From contig CM033392.1 in NCBI GenBank assembly GCA_019426215.1, forward strand, positions 38,674,980-38,738,979: 64,000 nucleotides of DNA, read 5' to 3'. The notes under the pieces were generated by a model that saw only the letters and a program-made list of their open reading frames with translations, searched no databases and had not been told where the DNA came from. The translations under genes were made by a program, and so were the position numbers. The stretch is from Buddleja alternifolia (lineage: Eukaryota > Streptophyta > Magnoliopsida > Lamiales > Scrophulariaceae). Shown here in pieces: positions 53,551-63,708 of this stretch (its first letter is position 1; each line of letters begins with the position of its first letter).

Positions 53551-55432
53551 GGTTTTTAATTGAGAGAGATAAAACAAAATGACTGCAGAAAATAAGCTAC
53601 ACTTAATTAGATTATTGAACTAAACTAAAACCAAGTTTAAAATCAAGGACTTTGACTTATAACTTGGCTCCCACTACCACTACATTTTTCGAAATTTCAC
53701 ACTCCCACTGTGAAAAGAGGGAAGCGATCGTTGATGAAAACTTTGTGGTGGGGATTGAGTTCTTTAATTAATATAATGGATGGCAACCCTTTAACAATAT
53801 TTGGTCCATTGCTTAATTAAAGTGATGTCAAACATCAATCTATCAAATAGACGGTCCAATCATATTTATTCCATAATCCACAAAAACCGCAACCCTTTAA
53901 CGATTTATTGGTAATGTGGACTATCTAAGTTCATTCTCACTAACTCCTCATAATCTAACATTTGAATTTCACCTTGCAACCCTTTAACGATATTTGGGGT
54001 GAAATATGTCTCGATTAAGGCATCTAATGCACTTAATAAAATTCTAGAACTAAATCTTGATACATGACCCCCACTTACTGGGAAGACGCCACATATGGAT
54101 TTAATCCTTGATCTTGTCAAGTTTAGTGGAAGGAAAGGATGCCTAGCACCCCTTACTAACTTAGTATAATTTTTATTTGGGAGAATTCATGTTCTAAACA
54201 TTGAATTCGTCTCACTTTGCACATTTACCAAATTTATATAGCGCATATTGATAACACACATGCTTCATACAACTAATGAACATGCATCGAAAGCAATAAT
54301 ACAACACACAAGTCTATGGACTTTTATCTACAGGGCCCAAGCCAATGGGCCATCATAAAATTGAAAAAGAAAAGCCTAGCTAATCTTCGTGGGCTCCAAG
54401 CTCTTCTTCTTTTGCATGATCTCCATCTTGAAAGGCCTATTCTATTTCAATTTATTACAAGAGGTAATTTAAAACCTATACATAAATCTAGAAATAAAAT
54501 AAAATGGGCTCAAACCGGCTCTTACAACCCATCAAAAGAAGCAACCTAAGCCCATAGACATATGTCACCATCACATAATACATGCTCGCGATAAATAAAT
54601 CACTTATGTTGGTGATTAATAAAAATTAATTAGTCCAACTTAATTAATTTCCACAATAAAATTCCAAATTTTATTGATTCATATGAAAATAATCCTATTT
54701 ATGAGAATTCTTTATTTAAATAAATAATTTAATAAATAAAATTCTCCAAGAGTTTATTAATTAATCATTTCATTCAAATAAAGATCAATAAAAACTATAT
54801 TGGGCTTAATTTTATCAAAATTAAATTACCAACCATTGGCATATTCAAAATTAATTAATTAGGTCCAATAACTAATTTATTGAATTATCCACAATTTTAA
54901 TCAAAACAATTTGGGCCCCTTTTTAATTAAATCCGGGTCATCATCCTTTTGACCCACCCGGATAACTAAAATAGCCCAAACCCCTATTCAATTAAAATTT
55001 GGACCTTAGAAAAATATAACCCGACCCATTAGGGCTCGAGTCACGAAAACCCGGGCCCCGAAACAGGTCCGTGCGCTGGGCGCATGGCACGGTGTATGCC
55101 ATGCGCCCAGCGCCCTTCGACCGGCACCGTGAAATGTCACGGAATTGGGGGCCCACCCAGTGTGCGCAGTGCGCACACTGTGTGCTCAACGGGAGGCCGA
55201 AAAGGCCTCCTATTGCGCGCCCTTTTTGTGTCGCGCTCGTCTCAAGGTTATACTTCTCCGATTCTCATAAAATTTATATTCCCAAATTCGCAACTCATTA
55301 AACTACAACTATCATGAAGAAACTGCAGCGAGATTCAGAATATTTTCATATGAAAAATACGTTCAAAGCATGCCGCAAAAACACGGAAAAACAGTCAATC
55401 ACATAAGCAATTAAACACAGAATTCAGAGATT
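53551..55432 (-). other. Copia-F leader with repeated motif and GC-rich hairpins
   Basis: Non-coding leader of ~1.9 kb. CAACCCTTTAACGAT-type motifs lie at 53781-53807, 53887-53911 and 53972-54001. The primer-proximal 55010-55250 is GC-rich. Plus-strand frames of 76-77 codons there are products of base composition. Confidence 0.75.
55073..55205 (-). promoter_or_regulatory. Three consecutive GC-rich hairpins in the Copia-F leader
   Basis: (1) 55073-55113: perfect 17-bp arms GCGCTGGGCGCATGGCA with a 7-base loop. (2) About 55159-55179: 10-bp arms AGTGTGCGCA around one base. (3) About 55192-55211: GGAGGCC-GAAAA-GGCCTCC. They lie 230-370 bases downstream of the primer site in the RNA, where packaging or dimerisation signals are usually found. 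Copia-B has different hairpins at the same place. Confidence 0.65.
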
Positions 55433-55445
55433 GGCTCTGATACCA
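55433..55445 (-). promoter_or_regulatory. Copia-F primer binding site (tRNA-Met-i)
   Basis: The minus strand reads TGGTATCAGAGCC, the standard initiator tRNA-Met site, one base from the LTR. Confidence 0.92.
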
Positions 55446-55446
55446 C

Positions 55447-56179
55447 TGTTGGGAATTATACGAATAAAATGCAGCGGAAAGTAAATTTAATTTCCAAAGC
55501 CCGAATCATCTCTAATCCTCGTGTTTAATTGTGTATAGAAAAAATACCGTTCTCGCGTGTGTTGATTTCTGAACGTGGTCCTTTTCTCTAACGCCGAATT
55601 TACCAACGTCTCTAATTCATCACGCCAGAATCAAAAACGAAAAACTCCTCCTTTCTTCCTTGTCAAAGACGGCTAGAGAGAGAGAGAGAGGTGAGAGACT
55701 TTTTCTTGGAGAGAAAGTCATGTAAATTTCCTTGTGTTATTTTTCACTTTGTGATATATTTATATCATTATTAAACAATAACACTAGCATGCAAGAGTCC
55801 TATTTGGGCATCTATTTGGCCGCCCCTTAGTGGGCTCGGAAGCCTTCGGGCTTTCATCTTGCTTGCTAATTAATTAATCGGATAATTTATTTATCCAATA
55901 AATAAATTGATAAGCCAATTAATTCAATTCCTAATTAATTTATAATTCAATTTCTCCAAGAAATTAATTAACTCATTAATTTAATTAATTAATTAAATTA
56001 TCCAATAATTAATTAATTAATTACGGCATCCAATGCCGTGAATTTCTCTCAAGTCTTTTTCCCATGTTTTTCCTTTTGCACTTTCTTTAAGCGCGACTCT
56101 TTAGGTTCGTCTCAAAAGGCAATTGGGAGGAATCCAAAGCGGTGTGAGTGACATCTAGCCAGTCTCGTGGCTCACACCG
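55447..56179 (-). repeat. Copia-F 5' LTR, first 733 bp, cut by Gypsy-G
   Basis: Matches 48052-48790 from TGTTGGGAATTATACG to CTAGCCAGTCTCGTGGCTCAC. It stops at CACCG (56175-56179), the presumed target duplication of Gypsy-G. The remaining ~870 bp should lie right of the window. Confidence 0.92.
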
Positions 56180-57541
56180 TGACACGCTAAAAGCTAACGT
56201 GCTTGGATAGCAAGTATACTAGTCGTGCGTAGTAATAAATGGACTAAAAGTCCGGGTTGTCGAACCTCAAGGACTAGGTATTTTAGTTTATGATTAACAA
56301 TAAAAGAAAGACAATTAAAGTAACGTGCAAGAATTGATTGAGCAAACGAAGGATGAAAGAGGAACGAACTATAGATTAAAACTCACGTATGATAAAATGA
56401 CTAAGGCACATGCTTCAGCCGAATCTACCCGTCAATATATATGGGTTACTCCTCGAATTATTAGACTCCTATTGCTTTGGTGGAAACTCCTAAGTCAACT
56501 ATTACCCGATATCTCGGCTCATAATAATCCTATGATTAATTGACGGTTCTCTAGATATGTCTATCCGAGAATCTAATCAATAACCACGCATTAACGTTCT
56601 AGAGTTTCCCCGGATTAATCCGGCTAACAACACCCGAGAATCTTTACCTATTTCTAGGGGCAATTCCACATTAGTTTCGAATGATGTGTTAATTCCCTTG
56701 CAGCCTAACCTATCTTCTCTCGAATGACTAGATTGGGCAAGATAACAAGCATATGTTGATCAAGCACATGATTAGAATGAAAGCATAGAATTAACACACA
56801 AAGCAATAGGAGAATTAATACAAAAAATCACTTCATATATAATGACTCATAAATTCGGCCTTCACATGGCCTTAGTCTCACAAATTTAGCTCATAATCAA
56901 TAACATAGAAGAGCCTAATGTAGTCATATACAAAATCATAGACAAGTATGTAATGAAAAACATATAAAAACTCCCTATTTTGGTTGATCGATGATGAATC
57001 CTAGCTTGAACTTCAATCTCTAGCTTAATCCCCCTTCCTCTCCTTCAAGGCTTGATGAAAAGATGGCTCAAATCTCAGAAAATGGCCTCCAAACTCCAAA
57101 ATTCGAACCCTTCTTCATTGCTGAAATTTGGCTTTTATACACTTGAAAAACGGTTACGCCGGCGCCTAGGCGCGGCCTACGTGGAGTATCTTTCTTGGGG
57201 AATAAGTCCAGCAGTGCCCAGGCGTGGTGAGAACGGCGCTCGAGCGCGGACAATACGGCGCCTAAGCGCGGGTAAGACGACGCTTAGGCGTGGACAATAG
57301 GTTGAAAAACTTACTGCTTCTTACTCGGCGCCCGGGCGTGGTCGTGATGGCGCCTGGGCGTGGTCAACAGGCTCGAAATTATGTCTTGCATCTTTTTCGC
57401 CCTTTTCTTCGTGTGCTCTCGTTTATCACCTGAAACCATTTAACACCCCGATTAAACGTAAATGTGGTATGATTTAGGTAATAAATAAATCTAAAAATGT
57501 CAGATCAAAGTCCTAAAAACACGTAAGAACGCCTCTTATCA
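56180..57541 (-). repeat. Gypsy-G 3' LTR (1,362 bp)
   Basis: Plus-strand ends TGACACGCTAAAAGC and CGCCTCTTATCA, so the minus strand begins TGATAAG and ends GTGTCA. At 57156-57360 there are six or more copies of a GGCGCCTAGGCGTGG-type motif, strikingly GC-rich for this region. Confidence 0.92.
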
Positions 57542-57560
57542 ACCCCCCCCCCCCCAAACT
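57542..57560 (-). promoter_or_regulatory. Gypsy-G polypurine tract
   Basis: The minus strand reads AGTTTGGGGGGGGGGGGGT immediately before the 3' LTR. The 13-G run is longer than the usual tract. A second, similar G-run lies internally at about 60571-60580. Confidence 0.75.
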
Positions 57561-57998
57561 TATCAATTGCTCGACCTCGAGCAATAAGCTATAGGATAGG
57601 AAAAACATCATCAATCACGGGAGAAACAAAAAGAAAAACTACCTAACTCTCTTTCGTGGAGTACACGGTTGCATTTAGCGAATGCAACAAGCCTTTGAAC
57701 CCTTGAGTTACCTCGAAGGACAAGTTATAGTCTCGTGAGGGTTTGCATACGATATGCCCACAAAATCGACGAATTTTCAACCATACTCAAACAACGCAAA
57801 TCAATATGATTAATAATAAAGCAATGGCATGAATTCATCTGTTTAAGCTCAAGATTACATATATATACACATCACATACTTGCTCATGTTACGCCTTAAC
57901 CTTGAAAAGACCATCCTAAGGGTGTAGTGTGATAAATCTAAGGTATTATAATCGAGTGGCATTCTTACCACTTTTCAAACGTTAATCCCATATCTTAT
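57561..57998 (-). other. Gypsy-G 3' non-coding region
   Basis: No coding sequence. It includes CAATTGCTCGACCTCGAGCA, an imperfect palindrome, beside the purine tract. The last five bases, CTTAT (57994-57998), are the left target duplication of the solo LTR. Confidence 0.6.
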
Positions 57999-59736
57999 TG
58001 ACACGCTAAAAGCTAACGTGCTATGATAACAAGTGCACTAGACGTGTGTAGTAATAAGTGGACAAAAAGTCCGGGTTGTCGAACCACAAGGACTTGAATT
58101 CTAGTTAATGATTTTCGATAAAAGAAAAGACAATTAAAGTAAAGTGCAAGAAAAAGATTAAACAAATGAAGAACTAAAGAGAAACGTACTATAGATTAAA
58201 TTTCACGTATGATAAAATGACTAAGGCACATGTTACAACCGAATCTACTCGTCAATATATATGAGCTACTCCTCGAATTATTAGACTCCTATTGCTTTGG
58301 TGGAAATTCCTTAGATAATTATTACCCGATGTCTCGGCACATAATAATCCTATGATTAATTGATGGTTCTCTAAATATGTCTATCCGAGAATCTAATCAA
58401 TAACCACGCATTAACGTTCTAGAGTTTCCCCGGATAAATCCGGCTAACCGCACCCGGAAATCTTTACCTATTTCTAGGGGCAATTCCACATTAGTTTCGG
58501 ATGATGAGTTGATTCCATTCAACCCTAATCTATCTTCTCTCGAATGACTAGACTAGGCAAAATAGCAAGCATATGGTGATCAAGCACATGATTGTGATAA
58601 AAGCTCAAAATCAACACACAAAGCAATATGAGAATTAATACGAAAATTCACTTCACATATATTGATTCATAAATTGGCCTTCACATGGCCTTAGTTCTAC
58701 TATATTAGCTCATAACCATCAACATAGAAGAATTCAACATATTCATATACATAAGTGTAAACACATAAATGCTATAAACAACGAACAAACTCCCTCAAAG
58801 GTTGAATGGTGCTGGATCCTCGAGTGGAGCTTCAATCCTTAGCTCCTATCTCTTTCTTCCCCTCCAAAATGATGAAGAATGGTGATGAATGATGATGAGT
58901 TGAAGAGTAATGGCCAGCTGCCTCCTCCTCCAAGATGTATTAAGAGTGATCGGTCAAGTGTGAAGAAGATGCCTTAATAAGACCAGAAATTCTGGGCTCC
59001 CTAGTGTGTGTCTCCCCTAGTGTGTCCTCCACTACTCTAAAGTGAGTAGTATAAAATTCCATAAAATAGATCTACTAAGAAACATACTTATGACATCCCC
59101 TCCCTACATGTGATGACCTCTTGGATTTAAATGTTCCATTCCCCCATCAAATGATGATCTTTTGGCTGAAAGGAATCAAAACTCGGGTGTGGTCACGCCT
59201 AGGCGTGGGCATTACGGCGCTTGGGCGCCGCTGACAGAATGCTGAAATTAAATGCAATGTGTCCTGCGCAGAAATCGTATTTCATTCATAACGTTCTCCA
59301 AGAAACTCCGATTTGGATGATTCAAGTCCTAATTTGAAGCTAACACATATTTCTACAACATTGTAGAAGGGAACTTCATCCAATTCGGTCTCTAAACATA
59401 CGGAAATAGCGCTCGAACGTGAAAAGTGGTGCAGATACGGCGCCCGGCTGTGGACAGGATGGCGCCTAGGCGTGGTAAGCAGAATGTTGACGTTATTTGC
59501 ATCTTGTCCGGCGCCTAGGCGTGGGTGGAAAGGCGCTTGGGCATAGGGGTGCGTAGCAATTTGGCCTAAACTTATTTTATACGTCGTTTTTCATCCCGTT
59601 CTTTGATTGTATCCATTTAAGACCTGAAATCACTTAATGCACGAATTAAACGCACATGTGGCAAGAATCAAGCGATAAATGAACCTAAAACATAAACGCA
59701 AAGGAGCTTAAAAACATGTAAACATGCCTCTGATCA
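57999..59736 (-). repeat. Solo LTR of a Gypsy-G relative with CTTAT target duplication
   Basis: It begins TGACACGCTAAAAGC and ends GCCTCTGATCA, like the Gypsy-G LTR, but is 1,738 bp and clearly diverged. CTTAT flanks it on both sides (57994-57998 and 59737-59741). No internal sequence adjoins it, so it is the product of LTR-LTR recombination after insertion. It carries the GGCGCCTAGGCGTGG motif at about 59195-59225, 59440-59475 and 59508-59545. Confidence 0.93.
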
Positions 59737-59741
59737 CTTAT

Positions 59742-60968
59742 CGACTTTCGATTAGTCACACGGCATGAGAATTGAAGAAAACTTCATAGCCACTTAAAAT
59801 TTCATCAATTTATCCACTTTGGGGCTTTTACTTATGCAACTCTCAACTCAAAACATTAGAGGCTAGACCATGTGCAATGTTCGGTTCTCTTAGGCTTTCT
59901 ATGACACCCTTGTAACGAGCTTTGAGCCAATAACTCCCAAACCGAATGATTTTAGGGTATTAAGTGTAGAGACACTGCTAAGGGCTTAATCACTCGAGTG
60001 CCAAAGGCCACAAAACCAAACTAGGTACTTATTCTCTTTACACTTTCATTGGCTTGAGCATAGCTCAAATTAGCTTAATAGTACAGTATTCTAGGCATGA
60101 TACTCTTCGCCCCCAGTATCTATTAAGTCTGACTTTTGCAGTCATACCAATGTTCAACCTCTTTATTCTTTTTAAGCATACAAAGACATTCTCAACTCAT
60201 AACACATGTGAAACATCTAAGTTGATATTTTCGGGATCAAGCCTTTAAGTGTTTCAAAATGGGTATCCACTCAACTCCTCTACCCTCGACCTATGTGCAC
60301 ATGTGAATCATCTTAAGGACAATCTAATCATGTTTAGGGTCCCCTGAGCAAGGAAACAATGTGTATAGTTCGTTTAAGTCCAAATTGATAGAGAAAAGAT
60401 GCCATTGATTCAAATTAACCATTCTCAAAGCATCAATTGAAAGGTCGAACTTCTATCCAAAAAAAATTAAAATTGCACACATTTCACATGTAGAGGTACA
60501 ACACCCCCCCAAACTTGGACCGAAATATGTAAAACATGAATAAACATGACTACAATGGATCTAGTATACCCCCCCCCCCAAACTTAAAATGAACATTGTC
60601 CCCAATGCTCGAAAAAAAAGAGAAGGGCAAAGTACACGTCACCATAGGGGTGCTGAAAAGCAGACCCGAGTCCTCGAACGCAAATGTGTCCAAGAGTGGC
60701 AACAGCGGTGTGACCAATGAATGCATCAACTACACATTAAACGATGCTAGCCAGACAAAACGTTAAGTAATGGATAGAAGTGAGAAACGAAACACAACCA
60801 ACAACAAGACACAAGACAACTAAAACAAACATGCATCTACAAAAAAAAACGGAAGAAAAAAAAAACAACAAAAAACGAAAATGAAATGAAAAGAAAACTT
60901 ACAAACTTGGGTTGCCTCCCAAGAAGCGCTTGTTTATAGTCATTAGCTTGACTTTTGTGCTTTAAGGT
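59742..60968 (-). other. Gypsy-G internal non-coding region
   Basis: Lies between the protease frame and the 3' region, where RT-integrase would be expected. Contains C-runs at 60503-60510 and 60571-60580, each followed by CAAACTT, the second by TGAACATTGTCCCCAATG, a sequence often seen near the 3' end of plant Athila/Tat-type elements. No pol motif in either strand; a 64-codon plus frame at 60054 is not supported. Confidence 0.6.
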
Positions 60969-62310
60969 TCAAATAGGTGGCCTATTTAGAACAACAATAT
61001 CCTTGCCATTCCTCCTTTTTTTCTTATGTCCCACTTGCCTCCTCTCATATTGCGGTGTTTGGCGATAAGCCTTTTGTGCCGAATTTGTCTTATCGATCTC
61101 ACGAATACGTAGATGTGGTGGAATGTACTTCATGCAAAAATCGTCTTTTCGCACCTTGCCTTGTTGCTCATTGGGGACCTCATCCTCCACCGTAAGAGTG
61201 CCTTTAGTCTTACCAAGTGTGCATTGCTCATCAAACAAAAGGTGAATAACATCGACATATGAACAAGTAAGATCAGCCATAGGCGGTTGCATGTCATGAC
61301 AAACATCGAATATCACCTTCTCATCACCCATCTTCAATGTCAACTTACCATTTCCCTTGTTGAGCTTGGCGTTGCTAGTGGCTAGGAAGGGTCTTCCTAG
61401 AATCAAGGGGACATCAATGTCACTATCCATTTTGAGAACCACGAAGTCGACCGGATAGAAGAACTTGTCAACTTGTACAATGACATCCTCGATAGTGCCC
61501 TTTGGTTTCTTGATAGAGCGATCCGCCAATTGCACGGACATGGATGTTGGCGTAAGATCTCTAAGGCCTAGCTTCTTAAAAATAGAGTAGGGAAGAAGGT
61601 TCATACTTGCTCCCGAATCACAAAGAACTTTGTCGAACTTGAGATGGCCAATAGTGCACAGTATTGTGAGGCTCCCTGGGTCCTTTAGCTTGCAAGGTAA
61701 TTTGTTAAGTAAGACGGCGGAGCACTCCTCGGTTAGACAAACCGTTTCATTTTCCTCCCACTTCTTCTTGTTGGATAGAATATCCTTGAAGAACTTAACA
61801 TAATTTGGCATTTGCAAAATAGCGTCCACAAAAGGAATATTTATCCTCACCTCACGAAGAATAGACAAAATACGGAGGAAACTCGGATCCATCTCCTTTT
61901 TTTTCTTTTTCTGTGCATTTGGAAAGGGAAGACGAATCTCAATGGGAGGAGGAGGCATTGGAGTCGAGGAACCAAGACTAGAAGTAGCAGGAGGCGGCGC
62001 CTGGGCCCGGTATGGGCGGCACCTAGGCGTGATCATGACGGCGCTCGGGCGTCGCCTGCAGTGACAAATTTTCCTGACTGTGTGTGGACGGCGCCTGGGC
62101 GTCGTCAACCTCGCACCTAGGCGCGGTAGACAGTGTTGCATCATTTTCCAAATGCTTCCCACTCCTTAAAGTAATTGCATAGCATTGTTCTTTCGGGTTC
62201 TTCTCCGTGTCGCTTGGTAGAGTTCCCGGGGCTCTTGCACTCACCGCGGAGGATATTTGACCCATTTTTATCTTAATATCCTTCATCTCCATGAACATAT
62301 CCTTCACCAT
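60969..62310 (-). pseudogene. Gypsy-G gag C-terminus and protease, frameshifted
   Basis: First piece 62310-62023 (CYAITLRSGKHLEND, the conserved ITLRSGK motif). A frameshift then lies in a GC-rich spacer. The second piece holds NIPFVDAILQMPNYVKFFKD, LTEECSAVLLNKLPCKLKDP, the aspartic protease site VLCDSGASMNLLPYS (about 61605-61625), LADRSIKKPKGTIEDVIVQV and PLILGRPFLATSNA. The frame ends at 60969 with a basic tail and no RT follows. The protease would cleave the polyprotein in the particle. The spacer (61990-62130) contains the LTR-type GGCGCCTGGGCGT motif. Confidence 0.88.
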
Positions 62311-63543
62311 ATTACGGAGTTCATTGATCTCCGTATCCGATTTCTTTATTTGAGCATCAAGTCGTTCGTCGATTGTGGGAGGTCGTACTTGCCCTTGCCC
62401 TTGTACATTGAGATTGCCTTGCCTCGGAGGTGGGTTGTTGAAAGGAGGCCTCGGGGCTTGGTAAATGCCTGGATGTGCGTTTTGTGCGGGGTTTGGGACA
62501 GTTCCCGACTTTCTCCGCTTTCCGAATCAGTCCTGAATCAAGAAAGTTCCCATTTGGGAAGTTTTCGGGTATGTGAAAATTCAATTGGTGCCGGTTGTGA
62601 TTCCCAACAAAATTTACATCTACAATCTCCCTTTCTGGGGCAACCACTTCTTCTAATTCTTGCACACAAGCAACCCTTCGATTTGGTGGAGGAATCTCGT
62701 CATCATCCTCGGGGTAAAGTTCATCCTCTCTAGCCATTTGCTCGAGTTTAGTTCACACAGTCCTACTATCAAGGCCTAAAAGGTCACCACCGGCTCCCGC
62801 ATTGAGTTGGTGTCGAATCCGAGATCGGACTCCATTATAAAAATGTTGAACTAGCTCGTCTCGGGTATAGTTGTGATCAGGGCACTTTTGAAGCATACCC
62901 TTGTACCTTGGCCATGCGGATGCTAAGGACTCGTTCCTTGTTTGTTTGAACCCCTTAATCTCACTTCTAAGCTCGTTGATTTTTGAAGGAGGAAAGAATT
63001 TGTTTAGAAACTCATCTACTAGATCATCCCATGTTCCAATTGATTGAGGGGGCAATGACTTGTACCAAAGAGTAGCCTCATCTTTCAAGGAGAAGTGAAA
63101 TAATCGGAGGCGGATGGCATCAAGATCTCGTGGGTTGAATTGCATAGTAGAGATCACATTCTCAAAGTGATCTATAAGTGGTCATGAGGCGAGTCTCTCG
63201 AATCGCCATAAAATGACTCCGCTTGAACCATCCCAAACATATGAGAGGGAATGTGAAAATGTGGAGTAGCAAAGTCCGGAAAGATAACGGGTCTCGGTGT
63301 AGTGTGTATACGGGGTGGTTGATTACCACGAACCGAAGGAGGAGGTGGTGGAGGTGCCGGTTGCATAGCTTGAAACAGATTTTGTAACCACTCCCTATTC
63401 TCCGGAAGATTCATATCGGAAAAGTTCCCATTCGGATTTGGATTGAGATTGTGTGCCATTTCTCGAGCTCTTCTACTATCCCGAAGAACACACTCAATCT
63501 CGGGCTCGAAATCGTAGAGGGGCTCGTTTGATGAGCGGGTCAT
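62311..63543 (-). pseudogene. gag: Gypsy-G gag, broken
   Basis: The start MTRSSNEPLYDFEPEIE (ATG 63543-63541) is typical for this group and preferred over an upstream ATG at 63576. A Pro-rich segment follows, then MFGMVQAESFYGDSRDSPHD. A one-base frameshift near 63180 separates it from the retrotransposon-gag domain (ISTMQFNPRDLDAIRLRLFH, DEATLWYKSLPPQSIGTWDD, FLNKFFPPSKINELRSEI). An in-frame TGA at 62753-62755 follows LGLDSRTV. The frame continues (MAREDELYPEDDDEIPPPN, NFVGNHNRHQLNFHIPENF) to another frameshift near 62520. No CCHC knuckle is seen. Confidence 0.88.
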
Positions 63544-63684
63544 ACACCACAAACCAAATCTATCAAATAAGCACAAGAAACAAAAATTAGACTAAAACGA
63601 AAATAAAGGAAAAACAAGAAGAAAAACACAAAACTAAGAATTATGAAAAACGTAAACGAAAATCAAAAACTAAAAATAAACAAG

Positions 63685-63702
63685 TCCCCGGCAACGGCGC
63701 CA
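63685..63702 (-). promoter_or_regulatory. Gypsy-G primer binding site (tRNA-Asp)
   Basis: The plus strand TCCCCGGCAACGGCGCCA equals the last 18 bases of plant tRNA-Asp including CCA, so the minus-strand RNA is complementary to it. It lies six bases from the LTR. tRNA-Asp priming is known for Athila-type elements. Confidence 0.92.
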
Positions 63703-63708
63703 AAAACT

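Larger units (their letters stand above)
48052..56179 (-). mobile_element. Copia-F: Copia retrotransposon inserted in Sire-D, split by Gypsy-G
   Basis: 3' LTR 48052-49653, RNase H to gag 49669-53550, leader 53551-55432, primer site 55433-55445, 5' LTR from 55447. The 5' LTR is interrupted at 56179 by Gypsy-G and should resume outside the window. The LTRs are about 93% identical over their first 200 bp by eye. It lies within the RT of Sire-D; the left flank GCAAT (48047-48051) would be the target duplication, with its partner off-window. Same broad family as Copia-A. Confidence 0.93.

Noticed and set aside
55071..55317. Frames of 76-77 codons (plus) and 65 codons (minus) near 55.1 kb
   Set aside because: They overlap the leader hairpins of Copia-F and arise from base composition; no domain.
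57052..57300. 82-codon plus frame in the Gypsy-G LTR
   Set aside because: Runs through the GC-rich LTR motif cluster, is antisense to the element and has no equivalent in the solo LTR.
60977..62733. Plus-strand frames of 72-158 codons over the Gypsy-G gag-protease
   Set aside because: Antisense shadows of the minus-strand gag-protease, which has recognisable domains.
63685..63702. tRNA-Asp gene
   Set aside because: Only the last 18 bases of the tRNA including CCA match, exactly at the expected distance from an LTR. It is a primer binding site.
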